The position numbers and the translations under genes are program-made. Under the pieces are notes generated by a model. It was not told the DNA's origin. It saw only the letters and a program-made list of their open reading frames with translations, and ran no database searches. 5,455 nucleotides of DNA from Deltaproteobacteria bacterium (GTDB taxonomy: Bacteria > Desulfobacterota > Desulfuromonadia > Geobacterales > DSM-12255), in the NCBI GenBank assembly GCA_017861215.1, contig JAGFXN010000123.1, positions 1 through 5,455 of the forward strand, in the 5' to 3' direction. Shown in pieces: positions 1 through 5,256 of the stretch (the stretch's first letter is position 1; each line of letters opens with the position of its first letter).

Positions 1-36
1 CGCCTAGATATCATCCTTGATCTGGAATCGGAATAA
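1..36 (+). CDS. C-terminal tail of an upstream gene (partial)
   Basis: Frame 1 is open from the window edge and reads RLDIILDLESE before TAA at 34-36. The other two plus frames hit stops within the first 20 bases. The acidic, amphipathic tail cannot be assigned to a family. The main support for a real gene end is the strong terminator hairpin about 60 bases downstream. The gene body and start lie outside the window. Confidence 0.5.
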   Translation, partial: RLDIILDLESE

Positions 37-94
37 GAAGCCGGAGAGGGAACGGACAGCAGGCAAACCTCTTTTCAGCAATGCCCCAAATGAA

Positions 95-131
95 AAGCCC
101 ACCAGTTTAATCGGTGGGCTTCTTTTATCTT
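95..131 (+). terminator. Rho-independent terminator, probably bidirectional
   Basis: A perfect 9-bp stem (AAGCCCACC at 95-103 with GGTGGGCTT at 113-121) encloses a 9-base loop and is followed by a T-rich run (TTCTTTTATCTTT). It ends the plus-strand gene that stops at 36. Read on the minus strand, the same stem is followed by TTTTCATTT. It could therefore also stop transcripts from the minus-strand cluster, which has no obvious terminator of its own after position 414. Confidence 0.85.
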
Positions 132-413
132 TACTTCTGTGTATGCCTTTTCAAGGTCTGTTCCGGATCTTCTTACCTCCGGATCTCTACAACAAAATTC
201 CTATTAAACCTGCATGGTGGAGTATCGATATATTCTTTCCCTCCTTTTGCGCAGATTATATTCCTTGTAGCTGGTTAGACTTTAGCACTATAAAAATGAA
301 AAAACAGGCTGTTTAAATTATTTTTATTGGCGTATAATTTTCAAATTGACGTAATGAAGACCTCCTAAAAGCAGTACCGGCACTACTCCCCACCTGACCT
401 TTCCCCATAGGCA
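132..413. other. AT-rich convergent intergenic stretch, no gene seen
   Basis: This stretch lies between the terminator and the 3' end of the minus-strand cluster. It is visibly richer in A and T than the genes around it, especially at 200-360. No frame shows a protein-like product with a ribosome site, and no tRNA-like or convincing terminator structure was found. A short AAACAG-G-CTGTTT inverted repeat (302-314) has no room for a loop. It is probably the untranslated tail of the minus-strand transcript plus spacer. Confidence 0.5.
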
Positions 414-1028
414 TCACCGCAACGCCTTGAGCCAGAACTGCATGGGATGATCGCGTTTGACACCATCGATCTCTAGCCAGGTAAAACTGGTGGTAACTCC
501 GGCAAGAGCGGCAAAGCCGGTACGGGCAAGAAATCTGTCTATGGGGAGGTACGCCGGGGGACGGAGCGGATGGCTGGCGGGGCGCACCACCGTGGCGCAG
601 GTCAGGTAGCGGTAGCTGCCGAGGGAACGGACATGCTCCTCGACCTCTGCCAACAGCCGCAGCCCCAGGCCGTGATTGCGGTACGCGGGGGAGAAGAGCA
701 GTTCGCCCAGATAGAAGATTTCATCGACAGCATGGCTTGCGCCGGCAAAAGCTGCGAGCAGCTGCCGGTCTTCATGGCAAAGGGGGATGCCGGTGGCAGC
801 GCCCGCCAGCGTTCCCGAATCGGTTACCGTCATCACAAAGGCACCACGGGCTTCCGCGTAGATTCGCAGGTAACCGAGTTCATCTTCGCGGCGGCCGGCA
901 TAGAGATAGGGGTACTCGCGAAATATTGCAAGGCGCAGCGACGCAATGCCATCAAGACTGGCTGCAATGGCAGGGCCGGTCAGCAGCTGCGTAGTAATCG
1001 TCTGCGCGTCATTACCAGTGTGGGACAA
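414..1028 (-). CDS. GNAT-family N-acetyltransferase
   Basis: This is a predicted acyl-CoA-dependent N-acetyltransferase of about 204 residues. The fold signature is the acetyl-CoA pyrophosphate loop of motif A, seen as SPAYRNHGLG (about residues 113-122, R-N-H-G-L-G). It follows a beta strand (FYLGELLF) and leads into an amphipathic helix (LRLLAEVEEHVRSLG). An early REYPYLYAG segment and a late PMQFWLKAL tail match a GNAT subfamily I recall from other proteobacteria; its substrate is unknown. I chose TTG at 1028 because an AGGAAAGGGGG ribosome site lies 8 bases before it and the family homology starts shortly after. An upstream in-frame ATG at 1163 would add 45 residues of Arg/Ala-rich, unfamily-like sequence with only a weak ribosome site. 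It is the last gene of the minus-strand cluster, about 195 bases after the nitroreductase. The fold is well supported; the start is uncertain. Confidence 0.82.
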   Translation of the reverse strand: MSHTGNDAQTITTQLLTGPAIAASLDGIASLRLAIFREYPYLYAGRREDELGYLRIYAEARGAFVMTVTDSGTLAGAATGIPLCHEDRQLLAAFAGASHAVDEIFYLGELLFSPAYRNHGLGLRLLAEVEEHVRSLGSYRYLTCATVVRPASHPLRPPAYLPIDRFLARTGFAALAGVTTSFTWLEIDGVKRDHPMQFWLKALR

Positions 1029-1223
1029 CCGTGAAGCCCCCTTTCCTGTCAATGCCGCCACTGAAGGCTGCAGCTCGACTCGCCCGGCTGGTTGACAACC
1101 GGGCAGAGCGGCCGCAAGAGCGGCCCGTCGGCGGCGAACGTTTTTTGTTTGCATCACCATCATGGCTGTACTCTTTGTACGGCGACCTTCTCCCGGAAAC
1201 CAGGCCGGTTTTCCGGGGAGAGA
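1029..1223 (-). other. Hairpin-rich spacer between nitroreductase and acetyltransferase
   Basis: In minus-strand order, a strong inverted repeat begins a few bases after the nitroreductase stop (about 1191-1222). Its arms are CTCCCCGGAAAACC and GGTTTCCGGGAG, about 12 bp with two single-base bulges. A 6-bp stem GGCCGC-TCTT-GCGGCC follows (1125-1110), then a small GGTT-GTC-AACC stem (1100-1090). None is followed by a T-run, so none is a standard terminator. They could be a weak or factor-assisted stop, a processing site, or a leader for the last gene. If the acetyltransferase really starts at 1163, part of this spacer is coding. Confidence 0.4.
1037..1047 (-). promoter_or_regulatory. Ribosome binding site that decides the acetyltransferase start
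   Basis: On the minus strand AGGAAAGGGGG sits 8 bases before the TTG at 1028-1026. The competing ATG at 1163 has only a weak AAAGAG upstream. This favours the shorter protein. Confidence 0.5.
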
Positions 1224-1823
1224 TCACCCCAGGTACTTGACTTTTACCTCCAGCGACTTCTTGGGGGGCATCGCCCTCATTCTTTCACTGTAGCCAAGCG
1301 GCACGACCGCCATGAACTCTCCCGCAGGCTCTTCAAGCGACTCCAGCACCTCGTTCTTGATCAGAAAAAGAGCGCCGAGCCAGACAGAGGATATGCCCAG
1401 TGAGGTTGCCGCCAACAGGAGGTTTTCCACGGCGGCGGCAGAACTTTGAATCTCCATGGTGCGGAAAAAATCCGCGGCACTGTCCCGGTCCAGGTTCAGG
1501 AGGTCGGTGCCGTGCCGGATCAGCTCACCGGTATTGACGACGCCGATGACGACCGGCGCACTTGACATGCTCCTGGCCGCCATCCTGAGCAGCGCTGCCG
1601 AGGACTTGGGGAATTCGGCCGCTCTCCTGGCAGCCAGGGCTGCCAGCTCCTGCTTCTTGGCCCCCCTGACAACGATGAATCGCCAGGACTGCTGGTTGTG
1701 CGCCGACGGGGCATGATTGGCCGCCTGCAGCACTATCCTGATATCGGCTTCGGCAATATCCTTATCGTCAAACATCCTGACACTGCGCCGATTCTCCATG
1801 GCCTGCAGAACATCATTCAGCAT
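1224..1823 (-). CDS. Nitroreductase-family FMN oxidoreductase
   Basis: A 199-residue protein, usual length for the family. These enzymes bind FMN as dimers and use NAD(P)H to reduce nitro-aromatics, quinones, flavins or other acceptors in the cytoplasm. Visible signatures are the N-terminal FMN-phosphate motif RRSVR (12-16), the APSAHNQQSWRF block (38-49) that contacts the flavin, SLGISSVWLG (141-150) before the second flavin-binding region, and PLGYSE (175-180) near the end. The start is ATG at 1823 with AGGGAGG four bases upstream. The gene begins 27 bases after the MFS stop, so the two are very likely cotranscribed. The natural substrate cannot be read from sequence: it could be a detoxifying nitroreductase or a dehydrogenase acting on a metabolite carried by the neighbouring transporter. 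Family assignment is firm; substrate is open. Confidence 0.93.
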   Translation of the reverse strand: MLNDVLQAMENRRSVRMFDDKDIAEADIRIVLQAANHAPSAHNQQSWRFIVVRGAKKQELAALAARRAAEFPKSSAALLRMAARSMSSAPVVIGVVNTGELIRHGTDLLNLDRDSAADFFRTMEIQSSAAAVENLLLAATSLGISSVWLGALFLIKNEVLESLEEPAGEFMAVVPLGYSERMRAMPPKKSLEVKVKYLG

Positions 1824-1850
1824 ACAACCTCCCTTTGTGAAACTGTATCA

Positions 1851-3011
1851 TTATGCCTGCTGCACCGCTGCGCCGTGAGGCGGCGGCACCCTGATGAACT
1901 GGGCGGCGATCAGGGACACAAATCCTAACACGGCACCCATGATAAAAGGAATCCGGTAATTAATCATCCAGAGATAGCCCCCCAGGGCCGGCAGGAATAC
2001 CGCTGCGATATGATTGATGGTGAAACCGACGGCTGAAGTCGGGGCGATGTCCTCCGGAGCGGCAATCTTCTGAAAGTAGGTGCGGATTGCCACCGCAAAG
2101 TTGAACAGGATGTAGTCGATAATGTACATCCCGCCCACAACCCACGGGGATGATGCATAGGCGTAGGTCAAAAAGACGGCGATCACGCCGGCATATTCAA
2201 GAGTGCAGAGGGTGCGCTCGCCAAAGGCATTGATGGCCCTGCCGATCATCGGGTTGATGATCCAGTTGATGAAATTATTGATGATGAACAGTGCCGTGAT
2301 CGTCTGCACCGAGAAGTGAAACTCCTTGACCAGCAGAAACATGGAAAAGACCATGTATATCTGGCGGCGGGCGCCGGACATGAAGGTCAACAGATAGTAG
2401 AGCCAGTAACGCCTTTTCAGGAACATGCGCAGTTTCTGCGGCGGCACCCCGGCGTGGGTCGGGTCCTGAAAGGCTGCCCAGATGCCCGCCACAAAAACCG
2501 TTCCTCCTACTGCCATGAAAATGCCGCTGTAGCTCATCACGAACCCGAGACACCAGATCAGCGCCGCCGAGATGATACTGGTAATGGCCGCCAGGCTGCG
2601 CAGCCTGCCCATCACCAGTGGTGACTGGTGCGTCGAGAAATACTGCAGCGTCAACGACTGGTTGACGGTTTCGTAGTAGTGAAAGCCGAAGCTCATGATC
2701 AGGGTGGTGACGGCAACGCCGCCGAAAGAAGGGAACAGGCCGGTCAAGGCGACACCCAGGCCGAGGAGGGATATGGAAAAGGCTGCCAGACGATGCTCCC
2801 GGATGACCAGCATGACATAAATTGCCGTGAGCGCCAGAAAGCCGGGTATTTCGCGCACGGACTGGATCAGACCGACATGGAGTCCTTCCAGGTGGACCGT
2901 CTCGACGGCAAAGTTGTTGAAGAGGATGGTGTACCCCTGCAGCCCCGCCATGGATGCGGCGGTGAGGACGGCAAGAAAGCGGAACATCGGTTGATTGGCC
3001 GAGGTAAACAT
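1851..3011 (-). CDS. Major facilitator superfamily (MFS) transporter
   Basis: A 386-residue, strongly hydrophobic inner-membrane protein with about 11-12 predicted helices, close to the usual MFS size. Clear membrane segments lie near residues 10-31, 45-70, 75-93, 98-117, 140-180 (two helices), 205-225, 235-255, 262-308 (two helices) and 330-376 (two helices). Distinctive blocks are VREIPGFL (52-59) in helix 2, FGFHYYETVNQSL (108-120), and a basic loop FLKRRYWLYY between the halves. The textbook MFS loop motif after helix 2 is not obvious; only VIREHR is seen there. The substrate is unknown. The start could be GTG at 3014 or ATG at 3011. TAAGGA lies 5 bases before the ATG but only 2 before the GTG, so the ATG is preferred. 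It sits 66 bases after the DUF3750 gene and 27 before the nitroreductase gene. Confidence 0.92.
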   Translation of the reverse strand: MFTSANQPMFRFLAVLTAASMAGLQGYTILFNNFAVETVHLEGLHVGLIQSVREIPGFLALTAIYVMLVIREHRLAAFSISLLGLGVALTGLFPSFGGVAVTTLIMSFGFHYYETVNQSLTLQYFSTHQSPLVMGRLRSLAAITSIISAALIWCLGFVMSYSGIFMAVGGTVFVAGIWAAFQDPTHAGVPPQKLRMFLKRRYWLYYLLTFMSGARRQIYMVFSMFLLVKEFHFSVQTITALFIINNFINWIINPMIGRAINAFGERTLCTLEYAGVIAVFLTYAYASSPWVVGGMYIIDYILFNFAVAIRTYFQKIAAPEDIAPTSAVGFTINHIAAVFLPALGGYLWMINYRIPFIMGAVLGFVSLIAAQFIRVPPPHGAAVQQA

Positions 3012-3030
3012 CACAATCCTTACCGGCAGA

Positions 3031-3075
3031 GGCTGGTGACACAGCCCCTATGGCAGCAGACAGCCTGCCGGCTGT
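3031..3075 (-). other. Pair of small hairpins between the DUF3750 and MFS genes
   Basis: On the minus strand ACAGCC-GGCA-GGCTGT (3075-3060) begins two bases after the DUF3750 stop. A second stem GGCTG-TGTCAC-CAGCC (3046-3031) follows just before the MFS ribosome site. Neither has a T-run. They may stabilise the upstream message or trim expression of the transporter, but this could be chance in GC-rich DNA. Confidence 0.3.
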
Positions 3076-3077
3076 GC

Positions 3078-3617
3078 TCAGCGAACTGCGGAAGGACCAT
3101 AGCCGCTGCCGATGGCCGTAAAAGGGAGTTTCAGGGCAAGTTCGGGAACCTGCCCGGCGATCCAGGCGGTGAAGGTGTTGCTGTTCGGACCCGGAAACGC
3201 CTGGTAGGTATCGGGCCAGGGGTAGTTTTTCGCTGCCCGGTCGACGGCAGCGATCAGTCTGTCCACTCCGCCCCCGCGGAACTCCTTGAGCAGCCGGGGG
3301 CGCTCCCCGAACCAGTAGCGGTCGGGCAGGTCCTGTTCGATCCGGACGACCGGCAGGCCTTGCCGCTGCCGCCAGCCGATGACTTCGTAGACCGTATAGG
3401 ACGCCGCGTCGGTCTGTTTGGCCGCAATCCAGGTATGGATGGCAAACCAGCCGCGCCAGCCCCAGGCCGGAGCGCCGTAGATCTGCAGCACAGCCTCTCT
3501 GCTCGCTGCCGGGTTCGGGGCGATGCCGGCCGGTTCGCGGCTGGCCGTGCGCCAGTCTTTCGTGGAGCAGCCGCTCAGGCCGAACAGTATCAGCCAGGAC
3601 ATCAATAGTTTGCGCAT
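3078..3617 (-). CDS. DUF3750-family lipoprotein
   Basis: A 179-residue protein of a family with no known function. It starts with a lipoprotein signal peptide: basic MRK, a hydrophobic core, then lipobox LSGC with the lipidated Cys at 17, giving a mature part of about 163 residues at the cell envelope. Family hallmarks are AWGWRGWFAIHTWIAAK (51-67, with His61), YTVYEVIGWR (74-83), the YWFGERP block (101-107), PGPNSNTF (142-149) and LPFTAIG (164-170). Conserved His, Asn and Ser in these blocks hint at an active or binding site, but no activity is established. The longer members I remember continue well past TAIG; this one ends nine residues later, so it is a short form or C-terminally trimmed. 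I chose ATG at 3617 because the signal peptide begins there. An AGGTGG lies 12 bases upstream, rather far. An in-frame ATG at 3686 would bury the signal peptide. Confidence 0.85.
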   Translation of the reverse strand: MRKLLMSWLILFGLSGCSTKDWRTASREPAGIAPNPAASREAVLQIYGAPAWGWRGWFAIHTWIAAKQTDAASYTVYEVIGWRQRQGLPVVRIEQDLPDRYWFGERPRLLKEFRGGGVDRLIAAVDRAAKNYPWPDTYQAFPGPNSNTFTAWIAGQVPELALKLPFTAIGSGYGPSAVR

Positions 3618-3729
3618 AAATGAATCTGTCCACCTTTTGTGTGGTAATGCCGCGAGCAAGTCACCGCGGGCAAGCAGCCTATGCATCGCCCCGCCGCAAG
3701 CAGCAGGGCATCAGGAGGCGCCCGCTGCT

Positions 3730-4494
3730 TCAGGTCTCATTGCGATTGATGGCAAACGGACCCCAGGCCTGGTCGATGGACATCAGCTCAAGGGTGTTGA
3801 TGTTCACGTGGGCCGGCCGGTTGACAGCCCAATAGACCGTATCAGCGATGTCTGCGGCCGTCAGCGCCTCGACCCCCGCGTAGACTTGCGCCGCCTTTTC
3901 CTCATCGCCCTTGAAGCGGGTCCGGGAAAACCCGGTTTCGGCCATGCCGGGCTGAATGCAGGTTACCCGTACTTTTGTCCCGATCAGGTCGCAGCGCAGA
4001 TTGCGGGAAAACTGGGTCACGAATGCCTTGGTGCCGCCATAGACATTGCCTCCCGGATACGGCCACGAACCGGCGGTGGAGCCGATATTGACAATGTGCC
4101 CGCGGTTGCGCTCCACCATGCCCGGGAGGATCAGGCGGGTGCAGTACATTACCCCCTTGATATTGGTGTCCACCATGGTGTCCCAATCGTCCAGGCTGGC
4201 CTGGTGGGCCGACTCCAGTCCCAGGGCCAGACCGGCGTTGTTGATCAGCACATCGACTTCGCTGAACTGCTCCGGCAGCTCGTTCACCGCCCGCTGCACC
4301 GCCGCCCGGTCACGCACGTCCAGCGGAATTATCCGCATGGCAGCCGTGCCGCGCAACTCCTCCTGCAGCTGCAGCAGCTTGTCGGCGTGGCGGGCCGCCA
4401 GAATCAGGCGGTTGCCGGGCCGGGCAAAGATGCGGGCGCAGGCAGCGCCGAAACCTGAAGATGCCCCGGTAATAAAGATGGTCTGACTGTTCAT
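3730..4494 (-). CDS. ydfG: YdfG-type short-chain dehydrogenase (NADP-dependent 3-hydroxy acid dehydrogenase)
   Basis: A 254-residue classical short-chain dehydrogenase. The cofactor loop is TGASSGFG (9-16). Arg35 just after the second beta strand favours NADPH. NNAG is at 85-88 and the catalytic tetrad is Asn111, Ser139, Tyr152 and Lys156. Several blocks match what I remember of E. coli YdfG almost word for word: NNAGLALG, PGMVERN, GHIVNIGSTAGSWPY, GGNVYG and PAHVNINTLE. YdfG oxidises L-allo-threonine, L-serine and related 3-hydroxy acids, and also handles malonic semialdehyde-type substrates. The specificity here is inferred from that similarity. The start is ATG at 4494, with GGAGGT six bases upstream. 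It is the first intact gene of the minus-strand cluster, 39 bases after the hydrolase remnant, and lies over 110 bases before the DUF3750 start. The SDR call is certain; the symbol is by similarity. Confidence 0.92.
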   Translation of the reverse strand: MNSQTIFITGASSGFGAACARIFARPGNRLILAARHADKLLQLQEELRGTAAMRIIPLDVRDRAAVQRAVNELPEQFSEVDVLINNAGLALGLESAHQASLDDWDTMVDTNIKGVMYCTRLILPGMVERNRGHIVNIGSTAGSWPYPGGNVYGGTKAFVTQFSRNLRCDLIGTKVRVTCIQPGMAETGFSRTRFKGDEEKAAQVYAGVEALTAADIADTVYWAVNRPAHVNINTLELMSIDQAWGPFAINRNET

Positions 4495-4500
4495 GGCCGC

Positions 4501-4506
4501 ACCTCC
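4501..4506 (-). promoter_or_regulatory. Strong ribosome binding site of the dehydrogenase gene
   Basis: GGAGGT on the minus strand lies six bases before ATG 4494. It excludes the upstream in-frame start at 4521, which would place this site inside the coding region. Confidence 0.75.
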
Positions 4507-4774
4507 GGATGATCTGCCCAAAGTGTACCACCTTTATCTGTCCAGGAAAGCCAGCAGCTCTGCCTGGAACCGGTCAGCGGCTTCAAGGTGGGGAATATGG
4601 CCGATGTCCGGCAGCTCGACCAGTTTGGCTCCGGGGATCAGCGCCGCGGTTTTCCTCCCCGGCTGCGGGTATTGTCCGGCCTTGTGCAGCAGTTCCTTCG
4701 GCAGCCGCTTCAGCTGAATCGTGCCGCCGGCTATGGCTTTGTACCGGCTCTGGTGTCCGTTGTCTCCAGCCCTG

Positions 4775-4784
4775 CTCAATTGAG
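4775..4784. promoter_or_regulatory. Perfect 10-bp palindrome at the predicted transcription start
   Basis: CTCAATTGAG reads the same on both strands and falls at about +1 to +10 of the minus-strand promoter at 4819-4791. This is where a repressor dimer could block transcription. No regulator gene is in the window, and a 10-bp palindrome can arise by chance. Confidence 0.3.
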
Positions 4785-4790
4785 AAGGTG

Positions 4791-4819
4791 AGTATAAACC
4801 GTTCTGGCGTCGGGTGCAA
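4791..4819 (-). promoter_or_regulatory. Sigma70-type promoter for the minus-strand cluster
   Basis: Reading the minus strand, TTGCAC (4819-4814) is followed by exactly 17 bases and then TATACT (4796-4791). Both hexamers are close to consensus with optimal spacing. Transcription would start near 4784 and cross the hydrolase remnant into the dehydrogenase gene 290 bases later, then the lipoprotein, transporter, nitroreductase and acetyltransferase genes. It is the best promoter I see upstream of the cluster. Confidence 0.6.
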
Positions 4820-4842
4820 TCTGAAGCAGAGGGATTCCCCAC

Positions 4843-5147
4843 GACAGAGCGGTGGTTGGCGTGCTGTTCATGGCGTTGCAGCGAAAAAGGTAGTTCTCCG
4901 GAAAGGTATGGCTGCGGTGCCGGGCAGGACGCTGCGCGCCGGGTAAGAACGGAAAGCAGCAGGAGGGAGTTCTTGAGTGTGGTGCACGATTTTCCGATTC
5001 AGTATGATCGACATTTCGGGGGCATCTGTCCAAAAGTCCAACCTGACCCCGGCAGCATATGACTGACCCGGACGACTCTGTTTTCTTTTATAGTTTTACC
5101 CCTACTCTGTCTGACACTGATTGCGTTCAATGTATGCCTGGAAACAG
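4843..5147. other. Gene-free stretch, possible element debris
   Basis: No frame gives a recognisable product with a start and ribosome site. The minus frame of the hydrolase remnant stays open to 4998 but has no start codon. At 5029-5052 the minus strand carries GGGGTCAGGTTGGACTTTTG followed by GACA, a wording that resembles the short GGGGTCAG-type motifs flanking REP-associated or IS sequences in many proteobacteria. Nearby, GTGGTGCACGATTTTCC (from 4979, plus strand) could be an element border. No transposase or clear inverted repeats are present, so this is only a suggestion. Confidence 0.35.
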
Positions 5148-5182
5148 AAGGAGCCCCTGCTCTGCGCAGGGGCTCCTTTTTT
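5148..5182 (+). terminator. Very strong rho-independent terminator
   Basis: A perfect 13-bp GC-rich stem (AAGGAGCCCCTGC at 5148-5160 with GCAGGGGCTCCTT at 5166-5178) has a 5-base loop and runs into TTTTTT (5177-5182) on the plus strand. On the minus strand the stem is followed by the weaker CTGTTTCC. It lies about 75 bases after the stop of the Gly/His-rich gene, so it may serve that gene in the minus direction. Its better orientation is plus, where no gene precedes it. Confidence 0.85.
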
Positions 5183-5256
5183 GCTATCGATGCTGGAGTA
5201 AGTACTTTTCAGCCGGATTTGCAGCAGCAGTGGTGGCCTGCAGAATTCAGCCGTTC

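Larger units (their letters stand above)
4534..4842 (-). pseudogene. Truncated alpha/beta-hydrolase remnant (C-terminal part only)
   Basis: The last 60-70 codons read as the C-terminus of an alpha/beta-hydrolase: LPKELLHKAGQYPQPGRKT, then IPGAKLVELPDIGHIPHLE, then RFQAELLAFLDR and TAA at 4536-4534. GHIPHLE carries the catalytic His. The GxSxG nucleophile, the acid residue and some 200 expected N-terminal residues are absent. The first possible start in this frame is GTG at 4842, followed by sequence unlike any hydrolase, and a promoter lies inside it. The same frame is open back to a TGA at 5001-4999. Between 4977 and about 4900 it reads LKNSLLLLSVLT, which resembles a signal peptide without a start codon, so a longer decayed gene is possible. 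The remnant ends 39 bases before the dehydrogenase start, which suggests the intact gene once led this operon. Function is almost certainly lost unless the fragment is complemented elsewhere. Confidence 0.7.

Noticed and set aside
302..314. AAACAG-G-CTGTTT inverted repeat followed by AT-rich DNA, as a possible terminator
   Set aside because: There is no space for a loop, the stem is AT-rich and weak, and no gene ends just upstream on the plus strand.
17..316. Plus-strand open frame of 99 codons starting with TTG
   Set aside because: It runs straight through the terminator hairpin at 95-131, overlaps the end of the upstream gene, lacks a ribosome site and gives no protein-like pattern.
2628..3608. 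326-codon plus-strand frame opposite the MFS and DUF3750 genes
   Set aside because: Antisense shadow of GC-rich coding sequence; the composition is typical of reversed codons and no motif is seen.
2275..3633. 452-codon minus-strand frame, the longest in the window
   Set aside because: It is an offset frame over the DUF3750 and MFS genes; its product is Arg/Pro/Gly-rich with no domain, whereas the other frame gives clear family signatures.
3523..4458. 311-codon plus-strand frame opposite the dehydrogenase
   Set aside because: Antisense shadow; the minus strand encodes an SDR with complete catalytic residues.
4776..5033. Minus-strand frame of 85 codons upstream of the cluster
   Set aside because: No recognisable motif, no ribosome site at its start, and its end overlaps the predicted promoter.
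5089..5094. TATAGT as a possible plus-strand -10 box for a small RNA ending at the 5148-5182 hairpin
   Set aside because: No acceptable -35 hexamer at 16-18 bases upstream, so a promoter cannot be claimed from sequence.
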